A stretch of DNA of 64,000 bases from Streptomyces sp. IMTB 2501 (GTDB lineage: Bacteria > Actinomycetota > Actinomycetes > Streptomycetales > Streptomycetaceae), in NCBI RefSeq assembly GCF_001953885.1, contig NZ_MQUS01000007.1, forward strand, positions 301,936 to 365,935, written 5' to 3'. Below the pieces are notes generated by a model. The model saw nothing but the letters and a program-made list of their open reading frames with translations, made no database searches and was not told the origin of the DNA. Of this stretch, positions 54,997 to 63,988 are shown in pieces (positions within the stretch are counted from its first letter, which is position 1; every line of letters starts with the position of its first letter). The position numbers and the translations under genes are program-made.

Positions 54997-55345
54997 TCAG
55001 GAATCGGTCGAATTCTCAACGTCCGAAGCGCCGCCGCCGCTTTGTACGGCCTCCAGGCCGGCCAGGTAACCGGCGGCGACCTTCGCCTCGGCCGCGTCGG
55101 AGCGCCGGTAGATGCCGACGGCTCCGCGCAGTTCCGTCAGAGCGGCCCTGCGGTCACCAGGGCGCTCGTGGCATCGGGCCGGCCCTTCCAGCGCCCGCGC
55201 CTCATCCGGCGGACTGCGGATCTGACGGGCCGGCTCCAGCGACTTCCGGTACGGAGTAAGGGCCGCGGCCCAGATCGTGGAGGGCGTGGGCCTGCCCGAG
55301 GCGGTATCCGAGCTCGTCGTACAGGGCCAGGGCCCCAGGCGCTAC
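54997..55345 (-). pseudogene. TPR-region remnant of an AfsR/SARP-type regulator
   Basis: Minus-strand frame ending in TGA at 54997: PYRKSLEPARQIRSPPDEAR, ALEGPARCHERPGDRRAALT, then AVGIYRRSDAAEAKVAAGYL. These are degenerate TPR units typical of the C-terminus of AfsR-like regulators (ALExARxIGxxxDEARALEGLARC). A further unit, ALALYDELGYRLGQAHALHD, lies upstream in another frame. No N-terminal domains remain. Confidence 0.6.
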
Positions 55346-55721
55346 GCCATCGTGCCCCGCCGAGTGGCGTGGGCGATCAAGGTGCCGGAATGCCGTGGAC
55401 ACAGGTTGCGGCCCCTGGTCCTGGCGAGCAGGACCCTGCGCTGGGCCGAGCAGATCAGATCCAGCGGCCATGGTGGCGGTGACTCACGCCCGACCGGCGT
55501 GTGTCCGGCCCGGCGTGCGCTACCCCACTGTGTGCGAGGCAATCTCGTTCCGCCCACCGCAGATGTGACCACGGCGGTAGATGTGACCACGACGGTCGAA
55601 CGGGGGCACCGTGCCGCCACATGGGTTGCAGGATCCTGGCAAGTGCATCCCTCAGTTCCGGGGTGGTACGCCCCTAGCCTGGTGGGCGAGTTGATGCACC
55701 ATCAGTGAGGAGTGACTTGCC
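55346..55721. other. Intergenic region before the amidase-domain gene
   Basis: Some upstream TPR relic may extend here, but I cannot follow it. A direct repeat GATGTGACCACG(A/G)CGGT occurs at 55563-55578 and 55581-55596, about 130 bp before the next gene's start; it could be a regulator site. Confidence 0.35.
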
Positions 55722-56900
55722 ATGCACCGCCGCTCCCTTCTTCTCTCGGGACTGGGCGCCACCACAGCCGCCGCCACTGCCCTCACCGGGGCCGCCCCCG
55801 CGCCGACCACCGACCGGAAAGAGCAGAGCCGCGACCGCAACGACGGCCTTCCCGCCGCCCAACACCGCCAACTGACCCTGCTGGTACAGCAGTACCTCGC
55901 CGACCGGGCGGCCCGGGTTACCGCCGCCCGGCCGACGCCGAAACAGGCCGCGGCCCTCCCCCTCACCTCCGGTCTGCTCCGCGACTACCGCAGTGATGCC
56001 GACCGCCTCGATGGCGTCCGCGACCAGACCGCCGCGTTGCACAGCGGGTACACCCGCGCCCGCACCACTGCCGAGCTCACCGATGTCACCGTGCACGGCG
56101 GCACCGTCACTGCCAGAGCCGTGGAACACACCGCGCTGTACTTCGCCCGCACCGCGCCCGGCACCCCGGCAAGCACCCGCTACCGCAGCGCGCACCAGGT
56201 GGTCTTCCACCAGATCAACGGCGCCTGGGCGCTGGCGGGTTGCCGCTACCTGCCGACCAATGCGTACTCGCGCCCGCTGACTCAGTTCCCCGAGTCGGTA
56301 CCGGAGCCGATGCGCCCCCGGGTGGTGCCGAACGCGGTACCGCAGGCCGGTCGGCGCCCGGCCAAGGCCGATCCGTCCGGCCGACAGACCGCTGCCAAGC
56401 CCGCGGACGGCGGCTACGACTACAGCGCCATGGTCTCCTACGCCGAACAGTGGTGGAACGACCGCAACTTCCTCGCGTACCCGGTCTACGAGAACGACTG
56501 CACCAACTTCATATCGCAGTGCCTCGTCACCGGCGGCTGGCTGACCGAAGGCTCCTGGCCGGACAATTCCCGCGACGACAACACCTGCTGGTACTGCTAC
56601 GGGTTCTTCTACAACACCTCCTACACCTGGGCCGGCGCCGAGAACTTCTTCGTCTACGCCACCCAGAACTCCAAGCGCACCACCGTGCTCGACAACGCCT
56701 ACGACCTGAGCCCGTCGGACATCCTGCAGTACAACTTCTCCCACGCCCCCAACGACATCCAGCACACCCAGATCTGCACCGGCTGGAACGAGTCGCCACT
56801 GATGACCCAGCACACCGACAACTACGCCGACCGCCCCCTGTCCGAGATCCTGTCCGATCCCGCCAACGGCAGTGCGTGGCTCTACCCCCTACAGACCTGA
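55722..56900 (+). CDS. Secreted amidase-domain (Amidase_6) protein
   Basis: 392 aa, ATG 55722 with GAGGAG upstream. Signal peptide (RRSLLLSGLGATTAAATALT). An N-terminal ~230-residue helical/beta domain of unknown role is followed by an Amidase_6-type domain (~235-392): YDYSAMVSYAEQWWNDRNFL, YENDCTNFISQCLVTGGWL with the catalytic-type Cys, and later His in FSHAPNDIQHTQICTG. These are CHAP/NlpC-like hydrolases probably acting on wall peptides. It stands alone. Confidence 0.85.
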   Translation: MHRRSLLLSGLGATTAAATALTGAAPAPTTDRKEQSRDRNDGLPAAQHRQLTLLVQQYLADRAARVTAARPTPKQAAALPLTSGLLRDYRSDADRLDGVRDQTAALHSGYTRARTTAELTDVTVHGGTVTARAVEHTALYFARTAPGTPASTRYRSAHQVVFHQINGAWALAGCRYLPTNAYSRPLTQFPESVPEPMRPRVVPNAVPQAGRRPAKADPSGRQTAAKPADGGYDYSAMVSYAEQWWNDRNFLAYPVYENDCTNFISQCLVTGGWLTEGSWPDNSRDDNTCWYCYGFFYNTSYTWAGAENFFVYATQNSKRTTVLDNAYDLSPSDILQYNFSHAPNDIQHTQICTGWNESPLMTQHTDNYADRPLSEILSDPANGSAWLYPLQT

Positions 56901-56926
56901 CGGCCATCAAAACCGTGTCCTGCGCG

Positions 56927-57062
56927 GGTCTGGTTGCTCCGGCCGACGGCCCGTCCGGGCACGTTCGAAGCGGCGGACCGGCTGGCCAGTGGCCCAGTCC
57001 CGGCCCGCCAGAGCCGGCAGGTGGTGATCGCGCAGGATGCGGTGAGCGGTGAAAGCGGCCCT
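56927..57062 (-). pseudogene. IS481-family integrase-core remnant
   Basis: Minus-strand reading AFTAHRILRDHHLPALAGRD then WATGQPVRRFERARTG. This matches the stretch just before the catalytic core of IS481 transposases (HRVLxRHGLxRLxxLDRxTGxPVRRYERxRPG). It ends in a stop and nothing else of the element remains. A second IS481 remnant lies at 26477 on the other strand. Confidence 0.55.
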
Positions 57063-57266
57063 GCCGGTGCCCACTGCCGGCCGGCCTGAGCCGTCCGGTC
57101 CGGTGCTCTCGCCGCAGGCGCCGCCTCCCGCTCCCTCCACTTGGTTCGGTGTTGAAGAGAGTGGGGCAGGTGTCGAGCACGAACACGTGTGAGGGGCCGT
57201 CTGCCGTCAGGTCAGTGGGCTCTGGAGATCCCCGTCGGCGGCCGGTTCGGTCCCGGGCCCCTGAGG

Positions 57267-57962
57267 TCAGGCTGTGGCCTCGACCAGCCGCTTCATGCCG
57301 GGCTGGTCGGTCACGCAGCCCACCAGGCCGAGCGTCCGGGCCAGCGCCAGATCGCGCTCGTCGTTGACGGTCCAGGCCATCACATCGATGCCGGCGGCGC
57401 CGCACTTCTCCACGATGGCCCGGTTCAGCTGGCGCAGTTCCACGCTGACCAGGGTGGAACCGACCTTCTGAGCTCGTCCGACGAAGGTGTCGCGGTGCGC
57501 ACTGGGGCCTGCCACCAGCACGGTGCGGGCCTGAGGCAGCAGGTTGTGGATCTCGATCAGCGCCACGTCGTGGAACGACAGCACCGAGACCCGGTCCAGA
57601 AGGTCACGCTCAGTGAGAACCTTGGCCAGCGATCGGGCGGCGGCCACGTCCTTTATCTCCGCCTGGATCGGCAGCGTCGGCCCGACGGCGTCCAGCACCT
57701 CCCCGAACGTGGGGATGCGCTCGCCGAGGCCGGCGTCGAGCTTCTTGAGCTTCCGCAACTTCTGGTCGGCGATCGGACCGGAGCCGTCCGTCGTGCGGTC
57801 CAGAGTGTCGTCGTGCATGACGACCAGCTCGCCGTCCTTGCTCAGGTGCAGGTCCAGTTCGATGCCGTCCAGCCCCTCGCGTTCGGCCCGCAGGAAGGAG
57901 CGCAGGGTGTTCTCCGGCTCGGCGGCCATGACACCGCGGTGGCCGATGGTGAAGAAAGACAC
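57267..57962 (-). CDS. Glycerophosphodiester phosphodiesterase (GDPD)
   Basis: 231 aa from a GTG at 57962. Catalytic and metal motifs are all present: IGHRGVMAAEPENTLRSF, GIELDLHLSKDGELVVMHDD, LDRTTDGSGPI, LPIQAEIKD and VMAWTVNDERDLALARTLGL. The TIM-barrel enzyme hydrolyses glycerophosphodiesters to glycerol-3-phosphate and an alcohol. No signal peptide, so it is probably cytoplasmic. Monocistronic. Confidence 0.93.
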   Translation of the reverse strand: MSFFTIGHRGVMAAEPENTLRSFLRAEREGLDGIELDLHLSKDGELVVMHDDTLDRTTDGSGPIADQKLRKLKKLDAGLGERIPTFGEVLDAVGPTLPIQAEIKDVAAARSLAKVLTERDLLDRVSVLSFHDVALIEIHNLLPQARTVLVAGPSAHRDTFVGRAQKVGSTLVSVELRQLNRAIVEKCGAAGIDVMAWTVNDERDLALARTLGLVGCVTDQPGMKRLVEATA

Positions 57963-59373
57963 TCGGTTGCCGTCCTTGAGTGTGGTGGTCCGGGGCAGCC
58001 GCAGGAGTGCCCCCGGGCGGCGGGCGACCGCCCCTCGGAGCGCCCAAGCCTAATGGGCCCGTCGGCCGCGCGCTCGGCCCGCCTGGGCCGCGCCGCCGGG
58101 CGCCCCAAGACTCAAATCTGAGATCGCACCGCCTGTCTCGCCGGCCCTGACGACTTTCCCGAGTTCTAGGCGCAGTCGTGCTGAACGGTTCTTGAGCACG
58201 GTCATGTCCCAGGTTCGCCCCACCCGTCACCGCAGGCCGCGGCGAGCACATCGCGACACCTTCGCCCTTGCCGAGATGATCGTTGTTCTGTCCGCCAGCG
58301 TGCCCCACTGGAAACTGCGCGCGGCGGCCACGACTCCACGCCCAGCGGAGAAATCTGGCCGATGCCAGGCCTACCGGCAGGCGGCCAGGGCGAGCCCGGC
58401 CGTCACCTTGTCGAGCAGCCTCTTGCGCTCGCTTCGACGGCGAACCCGGACGGTCAGATCCCGAACCAGGAACGACCCGCCGCCCTCGGGCAGCCCAGAG
58501 AGCATCGGCGCCCGGTGACACGACATCGGGCCCTGCCTGACACTGACCTGCCCTGTGGACAACGTTGTCCGACTGTGCGCGGTCGGGGAGCCTGAGCTTG
58601 GCGAGGATGCGGGGGCAGTGCGGTGCGGTGCGGTGACGCGGCAGCCGCTGCGCAGGCTAGGACCAGTGACCCCACGGTGGCGGACGATTCACCGACGGCC
58701 GGATCGCCTCCGGCACCCTTGTGGAAACGGCGCGATGAGCGCTGCGGGCAGGTTGACGTGATCCGGTGTGCCGCCTCCAACGGCCCTTCGACCAGACACG
58801 TGCCGGCCGTGACCCACTGGTCCCGCCGTTGATCACCAGACAACTGCCGACGACCTGTCGCAGGACGCTGCCGCTTCGATGAGTACGGCGTGTGTCTCGC
58901 AGGTCGGGGACGTCCCGGGGCGGCGGCCGACCGCTGGTGGTCACGCGGGCGGGCGGCGGTGCGGGAAGCGTACTGGGGGTCATGGCCGCGGTGGACGCCG
59001 TGGTACATGTCGGCGAGGACGCGGAGCTGCTGCCGCAGCAGTCGGCCATGAGAAGAGCGGTCAGGGCTGCGCAGGCACACGCGACCAGCGAGCGGCGGTT
59101 GAGTGCCACAGGCCCGAACGGCGAACGCCGGCCTGCGGCAATCCGCAGCGGGCAGTCGAGCCATGCGTCGGCGACGAGCACCTTGTGCTGGTCGCGGTGA
59201 TCATCCCTGCGGACATCACCGCGCCCATCGGCTCCGGACCTGGAAGCCGCTCGGAGCAAACCGCCGTGCGCAGGGCCGTGCGCCATCTGCTGCTGTGAGC
59301 GGCCAAGAATTTGGCCGTCCGCTCGGCTGCTGCTCTCCGTTTGCCGCGCTTGCTCCGGGAGTCATTGACACAG
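57963..59373. other. 1.4-kb gene-poor stretch
   Basis: I find no supported coding sequence on either strand; the open frames are typical high-GC noise without family features or ribosome sites. One feature stands out, a perfect palindrome at 58557-58570, listed separately. The stretch may be decayed DNA. Confidence 0.45.
58557..58570. promoter_or_regulatory. Orphan LacI-type operator palindrome (GGACAACGTTGTCC)
   Basis: A perfect 14-bp palindrome with the central AACGTT typical of LacI/GalR operators, extended to TGGACAACGTTGTCCG. No gene starts within several hundred bases, so if it is an operator its gene has been lost. Confidence 0.4.
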
Positions 59374-59412
59374 GGGCGCCCGCCTGCGGACGAGGCTCGC
59401 AGGCGGGCGCCC
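59374..59412 (-). terminator. Strong hairpin terminator of the Ig/jelly-roll gene
   Basis: GGGCGCCCGCCTGCG (59374-59388) and CGCAGGCGGGCGCCC (59398-59412) form a perfect 15-bp stem with a 9-nt loop, 24 nt beyond the minus-strand gene's stop. Confidence 0.85.
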
Positions 59413-59435
59413 GACTGGTGACCGTCCCTATGGCG

Positions 59436-60845
59436 TCAGTTGACGTTGAGGGCTGTGTCATCGATGACGAACGAGGTCTGCGCGGTGTAGTCCTCGCCGC
59501 CGGTGAACTTCACAGTGACGGCCTGCCCCTTGTACGCCGACAGGTCGAAGGTGTGCTGGGTGTAGCCGCTGTTCGCGTCGAGGTTGGAGTAGGTGGCCAG
59601 GGTGTCCAGCACGGTGCCGGAGCTGTTCATGACCTGGACCTTGAGGGTGTCGTAGGCAGTAGTGGTGCTGGTCTCGGCGGTGTCGATGTGCAGCCAGAAA
59701 CTCAGCGCGTAACCGCTGCAGCCGGAGGGCAGGGTGACCGGCTGGGAGAGGGTGTCGGTGTGGGTGGTTCCATAGCCGTCGAGCCAGGCGTCCCAGCTTC
59801 CGGAGTGCGGCGGTTCACCGGCGCTGTTGCTGATCACACCGGACGCGGCGGTCCAGGGTGAGGCGCTCCCGGTCTCGAACCCCGGGTTGCCCAGTAGCTG
59901 CGCCGGCGTGCAATTACCGCCGCTGGAAGAAGCGATGGTCCAGGCGAAAGACGTGCTGCCGGTGGCTCCTGTGGAGTCGGTGGCGGCGACGGTGACGCTG
60001 GACGTGCCGGCTGACGTCGGTGTTCCGGAGATCAGACCGGTCGAGGAGTTGATGGCCAAGCCTGCGGGCAGGCCGGTCGCGGAGTAACTGAGCGTACCGC
60101 CGGCGCTGTCGGTGGCTGAGATCTGGAGCGAGGCCGCAGTGCCCACCGCGCCGGTCTGGCTGCCCGGGTTGTTGACGCTCACGCTGCCGCCCGTGGCCGA
60201 GCCGAACTGGACGTCGAGGACGGCGTGGAGCTCTATGGCGTTGGGGGCGACCCCGGTCTGGCCGTGGTCGAAGTCGAAGAAGCCGACGCCGGTCACGGTC
60301 ACCGGGACGTTCGCGGTCTGGAAGCTGCCCGTGGGCGAGTATGTGGCGTCGAACTCGTTGCGGGCCTTCTGGATGCTCGCCAGGAGGGGGCTGCTGGAGC
60401 CGACGCATGCGGGATCGGGGATCTCGGCGATCATCGTGTGCCCGGAGTTGTCGTCCAGGACCAGGTGGTAGTCGGAGTCGGCTTCGAGCTTGTACTCGCT
60501 CAGTGTCGCGTGCAGTTGGAAGACCGTTGTCTCGGTTGGCTGTACGCGACTGTTGGACGGCAGTGAGCTCGGTGCCGGAAGGGCATCGAGCGAGGCGATC
60601 GTCGTCGAGGTCGTGGACTGGAGGTTGATCTTCCCGGCGTCGGCGTCGGTGCCGGTCTTGACCGACCACCGCTCCACACCGCAACTGCCGGTCGTGGCAC
60701 TGCTGTTGGTGGTGACGTCTTCACGTTCCTCGGCGTCCGGGCTGGGGCTGTGCCGCGGGCCGGCGCTGACCGCGGTCACGCTGAGGACGATCGACAGAGC
60801 GGCTATCAGCAGAGCGGTCAGGTACTTCCACCGTCTGTGGTGCAC
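59436..60845 (-). CDS. Secreted protein with Ig-like and jelly-roll (carbohydrate-binding-like) domains
   Basis: 469 aa. Signal peptide WKYLTALLIAALSIVLSVTA. Residues ~50-215 form an acidic beta-rich domain ending in FFDFDHGQTGVAPNAIELHA. Residues ~220-305 are a cadherin/He_PIG-type putative Ig domain (LPAGLAINSSTGLISGTPTS). Residues ~315-469 are a jelly-roll module (NPGFETGSASPWTA, WDAWLDGYGTTHTDTLSQPV, AVTVKFTGGEDYTAQTSFVI) as found at the ends of secreted hydrolases and lectins. No catalytic residues recognised; a polysaccharide- or surface-binding role is inferred. Confidence 0.85.
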   Translation of the reverse strand: MHHRRWKYLTALLIAALSIVLSVTAVSAGPRHSPSPDAEEREDVTTNSSATTGSCGVERWSVKTGTDADAGKINLQSTTSTTIASLDALPAPSSLPSNSRVQPTETTVFQLHATLSEYKLEADSDYHLVLDDNSGHTMIAEIPDPACVGSSSPLLASIQKARNEFDATYSPTGSFQTANVPVTVTGVGFFDFDHGQTGVAPNAIELHAVLDVQFGSATGGSVSVNNPGSQTGAVGTAASLQISATDSAGGTLSYSATGLPAGLAINSSTGLISGTPTSAGTSSVTVAATDSTGATGSTSFAWTIASSSGGNCTPAQLLGNPGFETGSASPWTAASGVISNSAGEPPHSGSWDAWLDGYGTTHTDTLSQPVTLPSGCSGYALSFWLHIDTAETSTTTAYDTLKVQVMNSSGTVLDTLATYSNLDANSGYTQHTFDLSAYKGQAVTVKFTGGEDYTAQTSFVIDDTALNVN

Positions 60846-61798
60846 GAGCGCCTCCTGATGTGAGGACGAAGGCGCCGGCGACCCGGCAGGGTTATGGGGT
60901 CACCGGGCAAGGACTGATCGTGCTATGCAGGCGGAACTGGCCAGCAGTGTGGCGGTCCCCCGGTTGACGCGCATAGACCCAGGAAGCAAACAGTTGGCGA
61001 TACACAGTCAAGTCTTGCTTTCGGTCAGTTTTCTCAACTCACTGACCACGGCTCCGGCCCGGCGCCGGTGGAAGTGCTCCCCCGACTCGGGACGGTCCGG
61101 AGCACGGGGCAGTTGCGTGCCCCGGCGTCCGGAGAGGCGTGCGACGAGTCGCCCGGCTGTCGCTGGAGCCGGGACCGCGTGACCTGCGCCGGCACCTGGA
61201 GGCCGAGGAAACGAGCATGACCGGCTCCGGGCCCTGGCGTGAGCACACCAGCGGGAGCGCGTACGAATCCCGCAAGGGGACGGTCGTCCGGTGCACGGGG
61301 TGCTTGTCCTGGGGCGCCACCGCCCCGCGCGCCGACCGACCCATCGCCGCCGACGCCCCCGTCGGCGCCGCCACCACCACCTTTGTCATGATCGCCGCGG
61401 TGATGTACGGCCACACCGTAGGCGGCGGGAGGCCAGGCGGCGCCTGACCGAGACGGTCGACGAGTCCTGGTGCACCACGTGCGCTCTGCACGGCTTCCAT
61501 GGACGCTGTCCGACCGCCCCTGCTCAAGCCGAACGCACCCAGTCCGAAGCCGCCTCTACGCGCGTGGATCTTCGCCACCCAGGGCCACGACGCCCTGTGA
61601 CTGGAACACAACCTCGACCTGCCCGCAGACCTGGCCCGCCTGCCGGCCGACGGCGCCGATCGCGAGCGGCGCTGACCGCCCGAGGCGCGGCACCGCGCGG
61701 CCGTAACGCACCCGGCCGATGACCCATTTTCCGTACGGACGGGTTATCTTTCCAGCGGAATCACGTTCGGCACGGCAGCTCATGGGGAGACCTGCGCA
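60846..61798. other. 0.95-kb gene-poor stretch before the deacetylase
   Basis: An AT-richer patch at ~60970-61050 includes the inverted repeat GGTCAGT/ACTGACC (61023-61047). At 61500-61674 a frame reads PLRAWIFATQGHDAL, then TGA, then LEHNLDLPADLARLPADGAD and a second stop. This looks like a gene tail split by a nonsense codon, but I know no family for it. No other coding signal. Confidence 0.35.
61722..61744. promoter_or_regulatory. Palindrome upstream of the deacetylase gene
   Basis: CCGTACGG (61731-61738) is a perfect palindrome, flanked by ACCC (61722-61725) and GGGT (61741-61744). It lies 55 bp before the start codon and could be an operator; speculative. Confidence 0.25.
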
Positions 61799-62674
61799 GT
61801 GAAGCGGCACAACAGGCGGGGCAGGCTCTACGGAGCGGTGACGGGTGCGGTTGTGGCGGCCCTGGCAGTGGGCGGCTGCGACGCGGGCGGTGGCAGCGGA
61901 GCCCGCCCGTCCGCAGTCCCGACGCAGCCCGTCGCCACCGGCGGCACGACCACCACCGTGCCGGGCACCGCGGACGCCGCGGCCTGGCGCAAGTGGGGCC
62001 TGACGCCGCTGACCGATGCCCCGGCGCCCCCGGCCGACAAGCCGGTGAAGCTCTCCGCCTCCGGCACGGTTCCGGTCTTCACACACATACCGACCTCGCA
62101 GAAGGTCGTCTTCATCACCATCGACGACGGGCAGGAGAAGGACCCCAAGTTCGTCGAGATGATGCGGGACCTGAAGATACCGATCACAATGTTCCTGATG
62201 AACGACGTCATCCGGTCCGACTACGGGTACTTCAGGCAGCTGCAGGCGCTGGGCAACCACATCCAGAACCACACCCTGCACCACCCGCCGATGAACACGA
62301 TCCCACTGGCCCGCCAGAAGGAAGAGGTGTGCGGCGCCCAGAAGGTCCTCACCAAGGAGTACGGCACCGCGCCGCTGCTGTTCCGTCCGCCCTACGGCGC
62401 GTACAACGCCAACACCAAGATCGCGGTGGGCGAGTGCGGGCCCAGGGCGATCGTCTGGTGGCGGGAGTCCATGCAGATCCGCCGCCTGCAGTACCAGACG
62501 CCTGACAACAAGCTGCGCTCCGGCGACATCATCCTGGCTCACTTCCGCGGACCCTCGGAGCTCAAGGGCACCACGATGACGCAGATGTTCGCCAACCTGC
62601 TCAAACGCATCCAGGAACAAGGCTTCGCCGTGGCACGCCTGGAGGACTACATCCAGCCACCGACCGGGCACTGA
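61799..62674 (+). CDS. Polysaccharide deacetylase lipoprotein
   Basis: 291 aa from GTG 61799 after GGGGAGA. Lipobox AVGGC (Cys ~27). A ~70-residue Pro/Thr-rich linker precedes a NodB homology domain: VVFITIDDGQEKDPKFV (motif 1, IDDG where TFDDG is usual), LGNHIQNHTLHHPPM (zinc HxxxH-type), LLFRPPYGAYN (motif 3), and GDIILAHFRG. It should remove acetyl groups from chitin- or peptidoglycan-like polymers at the cell surface. Confidence 0.92.
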   Translation: MKRHNRRGRLYGAVTGAVVAALAVGGCDAGGGSGARPSAVPTQPVATGGTTTTVPGTADAAAWRKWGLTPLTDAPAPPADKPVKLSASGTVPVFTHIPTSQKVVFITIDDGQEKDPKFVEMMRDLKIPITMFLMNDVIRSDYGYFRQLQALGNHIQNHTLHHPPMNTIPLARQKEEVCGAQKVLTKEYGTAPLLFRPPYGAYNANTKIAVGECGPRAIVWWRESMQIRRLQYQTPDNKLRSGDIILAHFRGPSELKGTTMTQMFANLLKRIQEQGFAVARLEDYIQPPTGH

Positions 62675-63430
62675 CCAACGCCCCTGAAGCCACGGTTGTC
62701 TCACGGAAGCCCCTATAGCCGGGGGTCTGAAGGACGGTGGATCGCGACGTGCCACGAGGGCCGGGACGGTACGGGAACCACCCGGTCGACGGCAGCGTTC
62801 GGCACCAGGCGACACGTCAGTGCGGTCCGCGTCTGCTGTGGGACGAAGTCGAATCCGCCCAGCCGGTCACCGATGGTGCCGGCGCGGAGCGACACCAGAG
62901 GGTTCCGTGACCGTCCCACGCATCTGACGTCATACGCCACCGGTGAGTCGTTGGCCTCGTGTTCGGCGTGCTGGGTGTGATGGCGGCGAGTATCGTTGAA
63001 CACCGAGTCCTGGTAGCCGCGCATCCAGTTGCGCATGCCGTTGATGAGGCCGCGTACCTGGGGGCCGGCGTGGGGTTCGATGCGTCGGGCCAGGTCTTGG
63101 CACGCACTGATTTCTTGGCGTACCCGATACAGCCCTGCGCCGGTGGCCCACAGTCGCATGCTGCTGGCGCAGGCGCTGGCACAGGTCCAGCCACCCGCGT
63201 CGCTTCGCTGTACACCGGCGCGGCTACGGCATGCCCGACGTCCAGGACGTCAATGGCGGCGGTGAGGTCGGCACTGGAGAACTGGCCAGCTGGAGCCGCA
63301 GGACCAGCAATTCGACATTCTTGGCCGCGTTGCCGAGCAACCGCAGGCCCGCCAGCTCCGCACCGCACCGCCACCGCCACCGCCACCGCCACCGCCACCG
63401 CACCACCATGACCCACAACTCCTCCGACGA
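62675..63430. other. Degenerate region with a possible protein relic on the minus strand
   Basis: The minus-strand frame 62713-63159 (LARRIEPHAGPQVRGLINGM, RNWMRGYQDSVFNDTRRH) faintly resembles the C-terminal end of terpene-synthase-like proteins, but the catalytic motifs are absent. Upstream minus-strand pieces (LRLLGNAAKNVELLVLRLQL) are in other frames. I would not name it beyond possible decayed gene. Confidence 0.3.
63361..63402. repeat. Hexanucleotide microsatellite (CCACCG)n
   Basis: Five perfect CCACCG units (63371-63400) with further near copies on the left. Every frame is low complexity (His-Arg, Trp-Arg or Val-Ala alternation), and no gene is supported across it. Confidence 0.85.
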
Positions 63431-63670
63431 GTGGATCTGGCCCAACGGGCCCGCGCAGGCAAGCAGCAGGGACGCCCGGCCCGGCAAAGCCGCCGAAGGC
63501 CCTACGTCCTGCGAGGACCGATGCGGTGCACACTGTGCGGAAGGAGTGCGAGCGGCGGCTCGCGCGCTACCAGGTCGCCCTCGGCGCCGGAGCCGACCCA
63601 GCCGACGTCACCCAGTGGATCAACGACGCACAACACGACAAGGAAGACCAGGCCCGCTCAACGAAACCCT
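63431..63670 (+). pseudogene. Large serine recombinase remnant (zinc-ribbon and C-terminal pieces)
   Basis: One frame reads RRRPYVLRGPMRCTLCGR, the start of the recombinase zinc-beta-ribbon domain. The adjoining frame reads CERRLARYQVALGAGADPAD then VTQWINDAQ, which is the far C-terminus of actinobacterial large serine integrases. The ~150-200 residues usually between them are deleted, and the catalytic domain is absent. A dead integrase from a former mobile element. Confidence 0.6.
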
Positions 63671-63697
63671 GGGCATCACGATCAACTGCGATACGCT

Positions 63698-63988
63698 CTA
63701 CCTCTGATGAGGTGTGCCGGGAGACAGGGTGACCCGCAGGATGGCGTGACGTGGCACCTGGCTGCCGGGCGAGGGCGTCTGCTCGCATACTCGGCCGACG
63801 GGCGTGCCGGGGTGAGGGCACGCTCGGTGTCGGATGGGCTGGACGCGTAGGCCGACGGCCTGGGCGCTCGACCGGGCTTCGTTCATCGTGTCGCCGATCA
63901 GCGAGGGTGCCGCGACCCGGGGACGAGCAGGGGCGTGGGATCCGGTGATCATGTAGGTGCACGCGGCGGCCGCCAGCAGCACCGCCAT
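63698..63988 (-). CDS. PASTA-domain small secreted protein
   Basis: 96 aa from an ATG at 63988 near the right edge; the frame is open upstream, so a longer N-terminus is possible. A hydrophobic signal (AVLLAAAACTYMITG) with Cys10 leads to a PASTA domain (VAAPSLIGDTMNEARSSAQA, VGLRV, then VCEQTPSPGSQVPRHAILRV). PASTA domains bind muropeptides or beta-lactams and usually sit in kinases or PBPs; stand-alone small forms are common in Streptomyces. Confidence 0.75.
   Translation of the reverse strand: MAVLLAAAACTYMITGSHAPARPRVAAPSLIGDTMNEARSSAQAVGLRVQPIRHRACPHPGTPVGRVCEQTPSPGSQVPRHAILRVTLSPGTPHQR

Noticed and set aside
58657..59286. Minus-strand ORF in the gene-poor stretch
   Set aside because: Arg/Ser/Ala-rich noise with no family features; all frames here look alike.
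62713..63159. Terpene synthase fragment
   Set aside because: Resemblance is limited to a helical stretch; the Asp-rich and NSE metal motifs are absent, so the name is not supported.
63361..63402. Tandem hexamer as a CRISPR array
   Set aside because: Units are 6 bp without spacers and there are no cas genes; it is a microsatellite.
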